Positions 1 through 8,424 of a stretch of DNA of 47,028 nucleotides are shown in pieces; positions within the stretch are counted from its first letter, which is position 1, and each line of letters begins with the position of its first letter. This DNA is from OPU3-GD-OMZ sp001901525 (GTDB lineage: Bacteria > Pseudomonadota > Gammaproteobacteria > Methylococcales > Methylomonadaceae), in assembly GCA_963981505.1 (NCBI GenBank), contig CAXCEI010000009.1, positions 1-47,028 of the forward strand. The letters run 5' to 3'. The translations under genes were made by a program, and so were the position numbers. The notes below the pieces were generated by a model, which was not told the origin of the DNA, searched no databases, and saw only the letters and a program-made list of their open reading frames with translations.

Positions 1-759
1 GCTCTGGTCGGCTTTATTGTTGGGCTAACCGGTGTCGGTGGCGGGTCGCTAATGACACCGATTTTAGTCTTAGGGTACGGTATTAACCCCGCTGTCGCTG
101 TGGGTACCGATCTGATTTATGCCGCGATCACCAAATGTACCGGCATTGCCTTTCACCACCGCCACAAAACCATTGACTGGCGCGTCGTCAAATACCTTCT
201 TACCGGCAGTATCCCCAGTTCTTTGGCTACCATTGCTTACTTCAGCGTCTATCAGGAACACCAACGCGCTATGGAAGGGATGATTATGGGCACCTTAAGC
301 CTGATGTTGATCCTAACGGCCATTTTAGTACTGTTTAAAAACAAAATTGCCGCACGGGGCGACCAAGCCGTGGGGCGAAACTTACGCACCCATCTACGTC
401 ATAAACGGCCGGCTATTACCACTGTTTGTGGTGTTCTGCTAGGTATTGTCGTGACCCTCTCTTCGGTCGGGGCCGGCGCCATCGGCACGGCAATCCTATT
501 TATTTTACATCCGAAAAAATCTGCTATTAAAATTGTCGGGACCGACATCGCCCACGCCGTGCCTTTAACCTTGATTGCCGGTGCCGGCCATATGCACTTA
601 GGCAGTGTCGACTTTAGCCTACTGTCAGGATTGTTAGTCGGCGGCGTGCCCGCGGTTTATGCCGGTAGTTTCTTTGGCAAAAAACTATCAGACAAGGTCC
701 TTCGCCCCACCATTGCCTTAATACTGTTTTTGATGGGTTTAAAATTAGCCTTCGCCTAA
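1..759 (+). CDS. TauE/SafE family permease, 5' end cut by window
   Basis: Inner-membrane permease of the sulfite exporter TauE/SafE (DUF81) family, which is thought to move small anions such as sulfite or organosulfonates; the substrate cannot be told from sequence. The frame is open from base 1, so the gene begins upstream. The glycine-rich family motif GLTGVGGGSLMTP opens the visible part, and the second half carries the repeat-like GIVVTLSSVGAGAIG, as expected for a family built from two related halves. About six hydrophobic segments are visible. It is followed after 75 bp by fdxA on the same strand. Truncation is by the window edge only. Confidence 0.9.
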   Translation, partial: ALVGFIVGLTGVGGGSLMTPILVLGYGINPAVAVGTDLIYAAITKCTGIAFHHRHKTIDWRVVKYLLTGSIPSSLATIAYFSVYQEHQRAMEGMIMGTLSLMLILTAILVLFKNKIAARGDQAVGRNLRTHLRHKRPAITTVCGVLLGIVVTLSSVGAGAIGTAILFILHPKKSAIKIVGTDIAHAVPLTLIAGAGHMHLGSVDFSLLSGLLVGGVPAVYAGSFFGKKLSDKVLRPTIALILFLMGLKLAFA

Positions 760-834
760 GGGAGACGGTTTTTTTTAACACCCCATTCTGCTATTATTGA
801 CCAATTAACTATTAATTACTTTTAGGAATAAGTT

Positions 835-1158
835 ATGACCTTTGTTGTCACTGAAAACTGCATCAAATGTAAATTTACCGATTGCGTTGACGTTTGTCCT
901 GTCGACTGCTTTCATGAAGGCCCTAATTTTTTAGTCATCGATCCCGACGAATGCATTGACTGCACCTTGTGCGAACCTGAATGCCCCGCTGAAGCGATTT
1001 ACTCAGAAGACGAACTCCCTGAAGGACAAGAAGCCTTTATTGAACTCAATGCCGAGCTCGCTAAAACATGGCCCGTTATCACCGATGTCAGCGACCCTTT
1101 AGAAGATGCTGAGGACTGGAATGGCAAAGAAGGTAAACTCGAATTACTGGAAAAATAA
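835..1158 (+). CDS. fdxA: 7Fe ferredoxin (3Fe-4S/4Fe-4S), FdxA type
   Basis: Small soluble electron carrier, 107 aa, closely like Azotobacter ferredoxin I as recalled. Cysteines at 9, 17 and 50 fit the 3Fe-4S cluster; 21, 40, 43 and 46 fit the 4Fe-4S cluster; C12 and C25 are the extra non-ligand cysteines of the family. The long C-terminal tail with NAELAKTWP and EDWNGKEGKLE is also family-typical. AGGA lies 8 bp before the ATG. A bidirectional terminator follows 25 bp after the stop. The last third of the gene exists again as a decayed copy at about 1352-1470. Confidence 0.96.
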   Translation: MTFVVTENCIKCKFTDCVDVCPVDCFHEGPNFLVIDPDECIDCTLCEPECPAEAIYSEDELPEGQEAFIELNAELAKTWPVITDVSDPLEDAEDWNGKEGKLELLEK

Positions 1159-1183
1159 ACCCTTGCAGTTTTGCCAAGACAAT

Positions 1184-1212
1184 AAAAAGCCGGATTTAAT
1201 CCGGCTTTTTTT
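1184..1212 (+). terminator. Bidirectional intrinsic terminator, copy 1
   Basis: Perfect inverted repeat AAGCCGGAT-TTA-ATCCGGCTT flanked by an A run on the left and seven T on the right, so it can stop transcription both ways. It directly follows fdxA. A near-identical copy lies 311 bp downstream. Confidence 0.92.
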
Positions 1213-1239
1213 ATAACCGTTAAAAGTCTTTAGCCATTA

Positions 1240-1351
1240 AGCATCATCACTCACCGATTCTGGGCGATCGACTCACTCAACATAGGCCATTGACTGTATC
1301 GCCGGTTCTAAAGCCACATTTAAGCACCCGCAAACACCGACCGACGCTCTT
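1240..1351 (-). pseudogene. Decayed fragment of rplQ 3' end
   Basis: This stretch matches the true rplQ 3' end (1553-1666) almost base for base, including the segments around gggcgatcgact and ccacatttaagcacccgcaaa, but has small deletions that break the frame. It has no start codon and no upstream coding part: similarity stops abruptly at about 1351, where fdxA-like sequence begins. It is the remnant of a tandem duplication, not a gene. Confidence 0.85.
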
Positions 1352-1470
1352 AGTACTGAATGCTGAGTTGGCTAAAAAATAGTCCGTTATTACCGATGCC
1401 TGCGATCCTTTAGAAGATGCTGATGACAAAAAATGGCAAAGAAGGTAAACTCAAATTACTGGGAAATAAA
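1352..1470 (+). pseudogene. Decayed fragment of fdxA 3' end
   Basis: It aligns with fdxA 1041-1158 at an offset of 311-312 bp. A TGG codon (Trp of KTWP) has become TAG and there is a small insertion near gatgacaaaaaatggc, so the reading frame is lost. It has no start or ribosome binding site of its own. It is the left part of the second unit of the fdxA/rplQ tandem duplication. Confidence 0.87.
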
Positions 1471-1491
1471 TCCTTGCCGTTTTGCCAAGAC

Positions 1492-1523
1492 AAAAAAAAG
1501 CCGGATTAAATCCGGCTTTTTTT
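1492..1523 (-). terminator. Bidirectional intrinsic terminator, copy 2 (rplQ end)
   Basis: Hairpin GCCGGAT-TAA-ATCCGGC with eight A on the left and seven T on the right. Read on the minus strand it ends the long ribosomal transcript 24 bp after the rplQ stop. It is the second copy of the terminator at 1184-1212. Confidence 0.9.
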
Positions 1524-1547
1524 ATAACAGTTAAAAGCACTTAACCA

Positions 1548-1928
1548 TTAAGCATCATCAGTCACCGGTTCTGGGCGATCGACTAACTCAACGTAGGCCA
1601 TTGGCGCTGTATCGCCGGTTCTAAAGCCACATTTAAGCACCCGCAAATAACCGCCGGGACGCTCTTGATAACGAGGGCCTAATTCTGCAAACAATTTAGC
1701 CACTGAATCTTTATCACGTAACCGTGCAAACGCTAAACGACGCTTGGCTACCGAGTCGCTTTTTGCCAAGGTAATCAACGGCTCAGCAAAACCTCTAAGC
1801 TCTTTAGCTTTTGGCAGCGTCGTTTTAATGATTTCATGTTTAATCAAGGAATTAACCATATTGCTGAATAATGCTTTACGGTGACTACTGTTCCTGTTTA
1901 ATTTTCTACCTGTTTTACGATGTCTCAT
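1548..1928 (-). CDS. rplQ: 50S ribosomal protein L17
   Basis: Large-subunit protein near the peptide exit tunnel, 126 aa, about the E. coli length. The N-terminal MRHRKTGRKLNRNSSHRKAL is the family signature. It is the last gene of the alpha cluster, 23 bp after rpoA, and is closed by the hairpin at 1492-1523. Its 3' end was duplicated (fragment at 1240-1351); the copy here is the complete one. Confidence 0.98.
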   Translation of the reverse strand: MRHRKTGRKLNRNSSHRKALFSNMVNSLIKHEIIKTTLPKAKELRGFAEPLITLAKSDSVAKRRLAFARLRDKDSVAKLFAELGPRYQERPGGYLRVLKCGFRTGDTAPMAYVELVDRPEPVTDDA

Positions 1929-1951
1929 TTCGACGCAAACCTTATTATTTT

Positions 1952-2959
1952 TTAAATATTATCGTCAATACGACGTGCTAAACCTTCAGGAGGCCAGTTT
2001 TCAAGACGCATGCCTAAGGTCAAACCTTTGGTTCCCAATACATCTTTTATTTCAGTCAATGACTTCTTGCCTAAATTCGGTGTTTTAAGTAATTCATTTT
2101 CAGTCCGTTGAATCAAATCACCGATGTAAAAAACATTTTCTGCTTTTAAACAATTCGCTGATCTAACAGTCAGTTCCAAATCGTCAACCGGACGCATCAG
2201 AACGGGATCATACTGTTCTTCGGGTTCAACCGTTTCAACAACCTCAAGCTCAGAAACCTTGGTAAAATCAACAAAAACCGACAATTGGTCATGCAGAACA
2301 GTCGCCGCCATCTTGATCGTTTCTTCCGGATCGACCGTACCATTGGTTTCCAGATTAATAATCAATTTATCTAAGCCCGTGCGCTGATCAACCCGGGTTT
2401 TATCAACCGAATAAGCAACATTACGAATAGGGCTAAACGCTGAATCAATTTGAATAGCAGTAACCGAGGTATTGTCAGTTGATTTTTTTCTATCCGCAGC
2501 AGACTCATAGCCTCGACCAGCTTTAACAACCACCCTCAGCTCAAAACTAACATCTTGTGTGATATTTGCAATCACTAATTCAGGATTAATAATCTCAACA
2601 TCATGTGTTAAGGCAATATCACCGGCTAACACTGCACCCGGGCCTTGTTTTGATACCGTCAGTTCAACTTCTGTTTTTTCATGAAGCACAATGGCTAAAT
2701 TTTTAAGATTCAGAATGATGTCAATCACATCCTCCTGAACCCCTTCGATAGACGAGTATTCATGTTGAACACCCTCTATTTCAATCTCAGTAACAGCAAA
2801 ACCAGGAATAGTCGATAAAATCACTCGCCTTAACGCATTCCCTAAAGTATGACCATAACCACGTTCCAGTGGCTCAATGATAACTTTAGAATGGTTCGTG
2901 CTAATGGTTTCGACTTGAACCATGCCAGGTCTTAACAATCCGGATAACGGATTCTGCAT
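1952..2959 (-). CDS. rpoA: RNA polymerase alpha subunit
   Basis: 335 aa subunit that nucleates RNA polymerase assembly and binds activators and UP elements. The N-terminal dimer domain (about 1-230) carries PLERGYGHTLGNALRR; the C-terminal domain (about 245-320) carries RPVDDLELTVRSANCL and ends near LGMRLENWPP. I place the start at the ATG at 2959 (MQNPLSG), which has GAGG 8 bp upstream and matches the family N-terminus; a TTG six codons upstream would give a longer frame but lacks support. It lies between rpsD and rplQ as in E. coli. Confidence 0.97.
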   Translation of the reverse strand: MQNPLSGLLRPGMVQVETISTNHSKVIIEPLERGYGHTLGNALRRVILSTIPGFAVTEIEIEGVQHEYSSIEGVQEDVIDIILNLKNLAIVLHEKTEVELTVSKQGPGAVLAGDIALTHDVEIINPELVIANITQDVSFELRVVVKAGRGYESAADRKKSTDNTSVTAIQIDSAFSPIRNVAYSVDKTRVDQRTGLDKLIINLETNGTVDPEETIKMAATVLHDQLSVFVDFTKVSELEVVETVEPEEQYDPVLMRPVDDLELTVRSANCLKAENVFYIGDLIQRTENELLKTPNLGKKSLTEIKDVLGTKGLTLGMRLENWPPEGLARRIDDNI

Positions 2960-2981
2960 ATAAGCAACCTCAATCAATCAA

Positions 2982-3602
2982 TTATTTAGAATAAAGCTCA
3001 ACGACCAGTAATTCATTCATATCACTGCCCAAATCAACACGATCTGGGAGAGATTTAAACGTACCCGACATCGCTTTAACATCAATATCCATCCAGATAG
3101 GAAAACCATACTGCTCAGCAACCGTTAACGCATCAATGATACGTAATTGCTTTTTTGATTTCTCACGGATCGAAACGACATCACCCGGACTCACTTTAGC
3201 AGACGGAATATTATTGATTTGATCGTTTAATAGAATCGCCTTATGTGAAACCAGTTGTCTGGCTTCTGCACGTGTTGCAGCGTAACCCATTCTGTAAACC
3301 ACATTATCAAGCCGTGTTTCTAATAAATTCAACAAGTTCTCACCGGTTGAACCTTTTTGTCCGGCTGCTGATTTATAGTAATTTCTAAACTGTTTTTCTA
3401 ATACCCCGTAGATTCTACGCATCCGTTGTTTAGCGCGTAACTGCAGGGCATAGTTTGACGGTCTGTTCCGCCTGACACCGTGCTGTCCCGGAGGTGTGTC
3501 TAATTTACACTTTCCCTCTAACGATTTACCACGACTTTTAAGAAATAAGTCAGTGCCTTCTCGTCGACTCAGTTTACAGGTAGGTCCTAAATATCTTGCC
3601 AT
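2982..3602 (-). CDS. rpsD: 30S ribosomal protein S4
   Basis: Primary 16S rRNA-binding protein, 206 aa. The start at 3602 gives the conserved MARYLGPTCKLSRREGTDLF; the frame continues 19 codons upstream but that part is unlike the family. GGAG lies 10 bp before this ATG. The S4 RNA-binding domain (LDNVVYRMGYAATRAEARQL) is intact. In E. coli S4 represses the alpha operon by binding near rpsM; no comparable RNA structure was identified here by eye. Confidence 0.97.
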   Translation of the reverse strand: MARYLGPTCKLSRREGTDLFLKSRGKSLEGKCKLDTPPGQHGVRRNRPSNYALQLRAKQRMRRIYGVLEKQFRNYYKSAAGQKGSTGENLLNLLETRLDNVVYRMGYAATRAEARQLVSHKAILLNDQINNIPSAKVSPGDVVSIREKSKKQLRIIDALTVAEQYGFPIWMDIDVKAMSGTFKSLPDRVDLGSDMNELLVVELYSK

Positions 3603-3624
3603 TTCTAAATTACTCCAAAATTCT

Positions 3625-4011
3625 TTATACGCGACGTTTCTTAGGCGGACGACAACCATTATGCGGAATCGGTGTTACATCAACAATACTATTGATTTTA
3701 AACCCAATTGCATTCAGCGACCGTATGGTGGAATCACGACCCGGGCCCGGGCCTTTAATCATAACATCAAGGTTTTTAACCCCATATTCCTTAGCCACTT
3801 CACCGGCTCTTTCTGCTGCCACCTGCGCTGCAAATGGCGTACTTTTTCTAGACCCACGAAAACCTGAACCCCCGGCTGTGGCCCAAGACAGTGCATTACC
3901 TTTACGATCTGTAATAGTAATAATGGTGTTGTTAAAAGAGGCGTGCACATGGGCAATCCCATCGGCGACTTCTCTTTTAATTCTTTTTTTATTACGGCTC
4001 GGAGCTGCCAT
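3625..4011 (-). CDS. rpsK: 30S ribosomal protein S11
   Basis: 128 aa platform protein contacting mRNA near the E site. Conserved stretches ASFNNTIITITDRKGN and GPGPGRDSTIRSLN are present, and the C-terminus NGCRPPKKRRV is typical. It lies 21 bp after rpsM and 22 bp before rpsD in the alpha cluster. Confidence 0.98.
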   Translation of the reverse strand: MAAPSRNKKRIKREVADGIAHVHASFNNTIITITDRKGNALSWATAGGSGFRGSRKSTPFAAQVAAERAGEVAKEYGVKNLDVMIKGPGPGRDSTIRSLNAIGFKINSIVDVTPIPHNGCRPPKKRRV

Positions 4012-4032
4012 ATTGTATCCTCTTAACTGCTG

Positions 4033-4389
4033 TTATTTACGAATGGCTTTTCTTGGACCCTTTCGCGTTCTTGCGTTGGTTTGTGTTCTCTGGCCACGTA
4101 GCGGCAAACCACGTCTATGGCGAATACCTCGAAAACAACCCAAATCCATTAACCGTTTAATATTCATAGTGACTTCACGACGCAGATCACCTTCAACAGT
4201 TATCTTTGAAACCACGGTACGAATTAACTCTAATTGCTCTTCAGTCAACTCACGAATTTTAACATCCGGCTTAATATTGACTTCATTACATATTTGACTT
4301 GCTGTTGTACGACCAATACCATAAATGGCTGTCAACGCTATGACGGCATGTTTATGATCTGATATATTTATTCCGGCAATACGTGCCAT
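4033..4389 (-). CDS. rpsM: 30S ribosomal protein S13
   Basis: 118 aa small-subunit head protein that bridges to the large subunit and touches P-site tRNA. Begins MARIAGINISDHKHAV and ends in the basic tail NARTRKGPRKAIRK that reaches the P site. First gene of the alpha cluster proper, 77 bp after rpmJ. Confidence 0.98.
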   Translation of the reverse strand: MARIAGINISDHKHAVIALTAIYGIGRTTASQICNEVNIKPDVKIRELTEEQLELIRTVVSKITVEGDLRREVTMNIKRLMDLGCFRGIRHRRGLPLRGQRTQTNARTRKGPRKAIRK

Positions 4390-4466
4390 CTAACCTATCT
4401 CCTATTACAAACTCTAAAGTTAAGCAGAAAATTATATCATTTCCACCATTTTAGCTCAATAAAAAA

Positions 4467-4580
4467 CTAACCCTGGCGCTGTTTATGACGCCCATCTTTA
4501 CAAATAACGCGAACAACACCATTACGCTTTATCACTTTACAGTTTTTACAAATTCTTTTGACGGAAGCTCTTACTTTCAT
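4467..4580 (-). CDS. rpmJ: 50S ribosomal protein L36 (zinc form)
   Basis: 37 aa, read directly from the minus strand; starts MKVRASVKRICKNCKVI and ends GRHKQRQG. Zinc ligands C11, C14, C27 and H32 are all present, so this is the zinc-binding (C+) form. It lies between secY and rpsM as in E. coli. Confidence 0.97.
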   Translation of the reverse strand: MKVRASVKRICKNCKVIKRNGVVRVICKDGRHKQRQG

Positions 4581-4606
4581 CAGCTTTTCCTATTCTCTAA
4601 ATAAAT

Positions 4607-5929
4607 TTATTTTTTGAAATTCGCTTTTTTCATAATGCCTTCGTATTGCTGAGACATCATAAGCGTTTGTGTTTGCGACATAAAATCCATCACCACGACG
4701 ACAATAATCAATAACGATGTACCGCCAAAGTAGAAAGGAACATTCCAGTAAACGATCAGGAATTCCGGTAACAAACAGACAGCGGTAATATAAACAGCCC
4801 CAATTAAGGTTAGCCGCGTCAACACCTTATCGACAAATATCGTCGTTTGCTGACCGGGTCGTATACCGGGTACAAATGCACCTGATTTCTTTAAGTTATC
4901 CGCTGTGTCTTTGGCATTAAAAACTAATGCCGTATAGAAAAAGCAGAAGAAAATAATAGCCAGGGCGTAAAACATAACATAGATCGGTTGCCCAGGCGAT
5001 AACGCCATAGAAACTTCCTGTAACCAGCCCAGCCCTTCAACATCACTAAACCAACCGGCAATAGTGGATGGAAACAAAATAATACTGGAGGCGAAGATGG
5101 GGGGTATCACACCGGCCATATTTAATTTTAACGGTAAAAAACTACTTTGACCGGCGTACATTCGTTTACCTTGTTGACGCTTGGGATAATTAATCACAAT
5201 ACGTCGTTGGCCACGCTCAACAAAAACAACCAGAGCGGTTACCGCTAAAGCAATAAAAAACAAGGCAATAATAAAAGCACCGTTGAGTTCACCCGTACGG
5301 GCTAATTCTAAGGTACCACCAATAGCCGAAGGCAGTCCTGCGACGATACCGGCAAAAATAATCAACGAAATACCATTACCAATACCGCGTTCAGTGATTT
5401 GCTCACCTAACCACATTAAAAACACCGTACCTGTCACCAGTGTGACGGCGGTAATAAATACGAAATGAATTCCCGGACTAATAACCACAGGTAGACCACC
5501 TGCTGTTTGCGATTGCAGTGCAAGCGAAACTCCGATGGATTGGAATGTTGCTAATACAACAGTCGCATAGCGAGTGTATTGGGTAATTTTTCGACGCCCC
5601 GCCTCACCTTCTTTTTTGATTCGTTCAACCGCGGGAACCATCACACCCAATAACTGGGTAATAATTGATGCCGAAATGTAAGGCATAATTCCTAAAGCAA
5701 AAATACTCAAACGCTTTAAAGCACCCCCGGAAAACATGTTAAACATGTCCAGAATAGACCCTTCTTGTTGCTTGAACATCAAAGCCAAGGCCTCAGGGTC
5801 TACACCCGGCACCGGTATATGTGCACCGACACGATAAACAAAAAAAGCTCCTAGAACAAAAAACAATCTTGAGCGTAGCTCAGAAAATCGTCCTGCTGAA
5901 TTTTGCATTTGCGCTGCTGTAGTATTCAC
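4607..5929 (-). CDS. secY: Protein translocase subunit SecY
   Basis: 440 aa inner-membrane channel of the Sec translocon with ten predicted membrane spans. Family motifs seen include PVPGVDPEAL near the N-terminus, SGGALKRLSIFALGIMPYISASI in the second span region, and KKEGEAGRRKITQYTRY. Its start codon directly abuts the rplO stop (5930), implying translational coupling. Partner SecE is encoded at 30951-31328; SecG is not in the window. Confidence 0.98.
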   Translation of the reverse strand: MNTTAAQMQNSAGRFSELRSRLFFVLGAFFVYRVGAHIPVPGVDPEALALMFKQQEGSILDMFNMFSGGALKRLSIFALGIMPYISASIITQLLGVMVPAVERIKKEGEAGRRKITQYTRYATVVLATFQSIGVSLALQSQTAGGLPVVISPGIHFVFITAVTLVTGTVFLMWLGEQITERGIGNGISLIIFAGIVAGLPSAIGGTLELARTGELNGAFIIALFFIALAVTALVVFVERGQRRIVINYPKRQQGKRMYAGQSSFLPLKLNMAGVIPPIFASSIILFPSTIAGWFSDVEGLGWLQEVSMALSPGQPIYVMFYALAIIFFCFFYTALVFNAKDTADNLKKSGAFVPGIRPGQQTTIFVDKVLTRLTLIGAVYITAVCLLPEFLIVYWNVPFYFGGTSLLIIVVVVMDFMSQTQTLMMSQQYEGIMKKANFKK

Positions 5930-6364
5930 TTACGCCTCTATTTTTCCGCCTGCGGATTCAATCACAGCTTTTGCACCGGGCGTTACCCCTAAACCTTGAA
6001 TGCTCACTGCCTCATTAAGCTCACCGGACATAATTACTTTTGCTTTTTTAGTAATTGCCGGAACTAAATTATTTTCAATCAACGTTTGTAGGCTGATTAT
6101 CTCAACACCCAACCCTTGAAGCTCTGATAACCTAACTTCTGCGGTATATTTTTTAGAGCGAGAACTAAAACCCACTTTAGGTAATCGACGTTGCAAAGGC
6201 ATTTGCCCACCTTCAAAACCTACTTTATGAAAACCACCGCTTCTGGATTTTTGCCCTTTATGACCGCGACCACAGGTTTTACCTAAAGTAGAACCAATCC
6301 CACGGCCCACTCTTTTGGCTTTTTTCTTTGTTCCGGCACTCGGTTTAATGGTATTTAAAAACAT
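5930..6364 (-). CDS. rplO: 50S ribosomal protein L15
   Basis: 144 aa large-subunit protein. The glycine/basic N-terminal extension (KKKAKRVGRGIGSTLGKTCG) and the GFEGGQMPLQRRLPK motif identify it. Its ATG overlaps the rpmD stop by one base (TAATG), which suggests coupled translation. Confidence 0.98.
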   Translation of the reverse strand: MFLNTIKPSAGTKKKAKRVGRGIGSTLGKTCGRGHKGQKSRSGGFHKVGFEGGQMPLQRRLPKVGFSSRSKKYTAEVRLSELQGLGVEIISLQTLIENNLVPAITKKAKVIMSGELNEAVSIQGLGVTPGAKAVIESAGGKIEA

Positions 6365-6552
6365 TACTCCGCCTCTACTCTAAGCATATATGAGATTTTA
6401 TTGATCATGCCCCTATTTTCAGGGGTATCAATAACCTCTACTGTTTGATTGATTTTCCGCAAACCCAAACCGCTTAAACATGCTTTGTGTTTAGGTAAAC
6501 GACCAATTTTACTTTTGGTCATAGTGACCCTGACTGTCTTTTGTGTCGCCAT
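6364..6552 (-). CDS. rpmD: 50S ribosomal protein L30
   Basis: 62 aa; VRVTMTKSKIGRLPKHKACL and GLGLRKINQTVEV are the L30 signature. I start at the ATG at 6552 (MATQKT); a GTG immediately upstream at 6555 is possible. The gene overlaps rplO by one base and lies 5 bp after rpsE. Confidence 0.96.
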   Translation of the reverse strand: MATQKTVRVTMTKSKIGRLPKHKACLSGLGLRKINQTVEVIDTPENRGMINKISYMLRVEAE

Positions 6553-6557
6553 CACTA

Positions 6558-7070
6558 TTATCCCGTAATTTTATCAACAGGTAGACCGCGTTTCGCTGCC
6601 ACCTGTTTTGCATCTGTCATTTCAGCCAGACCGTTAATCGTTGCCCGAACTACGTTAATAGGATTGTTAGTTCCAATACATTTTCCTAAAACGTTATGAA
6701 TACCGACGGCCTCAAAGACTGCCCGCATGGCACCGCCTGCTAAAATACCAGTCCCTTCTGAAGCCGGCTGCATATAAACTTTCGCAGCACCTGTCGACGC
6801 CATAATCGTGTATTGTAAGGTGTCACCTTTTAACGAAACCTGACGCATATTCTTACGTGCCTGATCCATTGACTTTTGAATCGCATTCGGAACTTCACGT
6901 GCCTTACTGACACCATAGCCAACGCGTCCTTCTCCATCACCGACAACTGTCAATGCAGAAAAGCCAAAAACACGACCGCCTTTTACCACTTTAGCCACTC
7001 GACGTACTGATACCAGCTTTTCTTCAAGCCCGTCGGTGTTTGTGTTACCTTGAGAAGGTGCTGTAGCCAT
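6558..7070 (-). CDS. rpsE: 30S ribosomal protein S5
   Basis: 170 aa, decoding-fidelity protein (ram mutations occur in this family). The N-terminal RNA-binding domain carries RRVAKVVKGGRVFGFSALTV and the C-terminal half carries GTGILAGGAMRAVFE. It follows rplR by 12 bp in the spc cluster. Confidence 0.98.
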   Translation of the reverse strand: MATAPSQGNTNTDGLEEKLVSVRRVAKVVKGGRVFGFSALTVVGDGEGRVGYGVSKAREVPNAIQKSMDQARKNMRQVSLKGDTLQYTIMASTGAAKVYMQPASEGTGILAGGAMRAVFEAVGIHNVLGKCIGTNNPINVVRATINGLAEMTDAKQVAAKRGLPVDKITG

Positions 7071-7082
7071 TCTTCTAATCCC

Positions 7083-7436
7083 CTAAAATTGCAAACCAGA
7101 TTCACGTGCAGCATCTGCTAGAGCTTTCACGCGACCATGATATTTAAAACCTGAACGATCAAAAGCAACTTCGGTAATACCGGCTGCAATTGCCTTTTCT
7201 GCGATATGTTTACCGACAGCTTTTGCTGCTTCAACATTACTTGTATTCTTCAATGAAGACTTAACATCCGCCTGAGTAGTTGATGCACTTGCTAGGGTAG
7301 AATTACCATCCGCACTAATAACCTGGGCATATATATGTTGTGATGTTCTATGGATCGTCAAGCGATTGACAGCGAGCCGCTTAATGTGGCTACGTGTCTT
7401 TATCCGCCGTCTGTTTCTGGCTGCTAATTTATTCAT
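7083..7436 (-). CDS. rplR: 50S ribosomal protein L18
   Basis: 117 aa 5S rRNA-binding protein. Starts MNKLAARNRRRIKTRSHIKR and ends FDRSGFKYHGRVKALADAARE, both typical of the family. It lies 9 bp after rplF. Confidence 0.98.
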   Translation of the reverse strand: MNKLAARNRRRIKTRSHIKRLAVNRLTIHRTSQHIYAQVISADGNSTLASASTTQADVKSSLKNTSNVEAAKAVGKHIAEKAIAAGITEVAFDRSGFKYHGRVKALADAARESGLQF

Positions 7437-7445
7437 TAATTTACC

Positions 7446-7979
7446 TTATTTCTTTTTAGCTTCTTTTCTTGCAACATGCTCGTCTGCATAACGAATCCCT
7501 TTACCCTTATAAGGCTCGGGCGGGCGATAAGCTCTTATTTCTGCTGACACCTGACCCACTTGTTGTTTATCACTGCCTTTTACAATAATTTCTGTCTGGC
7601 TTGGAGACTCAATTGTTATCCCATCCGGCATCGGATACTCAACGGGATGCGACAGCCCTAATGATAAACTCAATGCCTTACCTTTAACCTGCGCCCGATA
7701 ACCGACACCGACTAAGGTCAGTTTCTTTTCGAAACCTACACTGACACCCATCACCATATTGTGAATATTAGCTCGCGCAGTACCTGCCTGAGCCGCTGCT
7801 TTTTTATCTTCTTTATCCCAAATGACCTGTAAAGCATTCTCAGCAATCTCACAACTGACGGCTTTATGCAAATTCTGTGTCAATTGTCCTTTTGAACCTT
7901 TGACAGTGATATTGCTTCCATCCAGATTAATATCAACACCGGCAGGGATGACAACAGGATTATTCGCTATTCTTGACAT
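7446..7979 (-). CDS. rplF: 50S ribosomal protein L6
   Basis: 177 aa; two related alpha/beta domains, with the C-terminal signature RPPEPYKGKGIRYADEHV binding 23S rRNA near the factor-binding site. Good GGAT-type ribosome binding site before the ATG. It lies between rpsH and rplR. Confidence 0.98.
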   Translation of the reverse strand: MSRIANNPVVIPAGVDINLDGSNITVKGSKGQLTQNLHKAVSCEIAENALQVIWDKEDKKAAAQAGTARANIHNMVMGVSVGFEKKLTLVGVGYRAQVKGKALSLSLGLSHPVEYPMPDGITIESPSQTEIIVKGSDKQQVGQVSAEIRAYRPPEPYKGKGIRYADEHVARKEAKKK

Positions 7980-7994
7980 TGATTTATCCTAATT

Positions 7995-8390
7995 TTAACT
8001 GACTGTACAGATCACTTCGCCACCGTTACCAATAGCACGTGCAGCTCTATCAGTCATCACACCTTTAGAGGTTGAAATGATGGCAATTCCAAGACCACCT
8101 AAAACCGATGGTAATTCGTCTTTTGACTTGTAAATACGCAAACCGGGTCTACTCACTCGGGTAACTTTCTCAATGACAGGGCGACCCTGATAGTATTTCA
8201 AGGTAATGGTTAATTCGTCATGATTACCGTTTTTCTCAACCGCATAATCGGTGATGTAACCTTCTTCTTTTAATACGTTAGCAATTGATACTTTCATTGC
8301 AGAATTCGGCATAGCGACCAATTGTTTGGTGGCTGACTGACCGTTTCTAATCCGGGTTAACATATCCGATACCGGGTCTGACATACTCAT
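7995..8390 (-). CDS. rpsH: 30S ribosomal protein S8
   Basis: 131 aa central-domain assembly protein. MSMSDPVSDMLTRIRNGQ and the C-terminal STSKGVMTDRAARA are conserved. The first ATG (8390) is preferred over the third codon because GGAG lies 8 bp before it. In E. coli S8 represses the spc operon through rplE mRNA; whether that holds here is not visible. Confidence 0.98.
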   Translation of the reverse strand: MSMSDPVSDMLTRIRNGQSATKQLVAMPNSAMKVSIANVLKEEGYITDYAVEKNGNHDELTITLKYYQGRPVIEKVTRVSRPGLRIYKSKDELPSVLGGLGIAIISTSKGVMTDRAARAIGNGGEVICTVS

Positions 8391-8424
8391 AAGTTTTGCT
8401 CCAACTCTTTAATATTAGGGATGA

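Larger units (their letters stand above)
1041..1666. repeat. Degenerate tandem duplication, two units of about 311 bp
   Basis: Unit 1 is about 1041-1351 and unit 2 about 1352-1666. Each holds fdxA 3' end, the hairpin terminator and rplQ 3' end in the same order. The outer gene ends (fdxA in unit 1, rplQ in unit 2) are intact while the inner ones are broken. The whole gene-free interval 1159-1547 is explained by this duplication; nothing else is seen in it. Confidence 0.9.

Noticed and set aside
1240..1545. Possible small genes between fdxA and rplQ
   Set aside because: The interval is fully explained as broken copies of fdxA and rplQ ends; no intact start-to-stop frame with a ribosome site remains.
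3596..4297. 233-aa plus-strand open frame opposite rpsK-rpsM
   Set aside because: It lies antisense to two intact ribosomal protein genes, has no family resemblance, and its composition mirrors the opposite strand.
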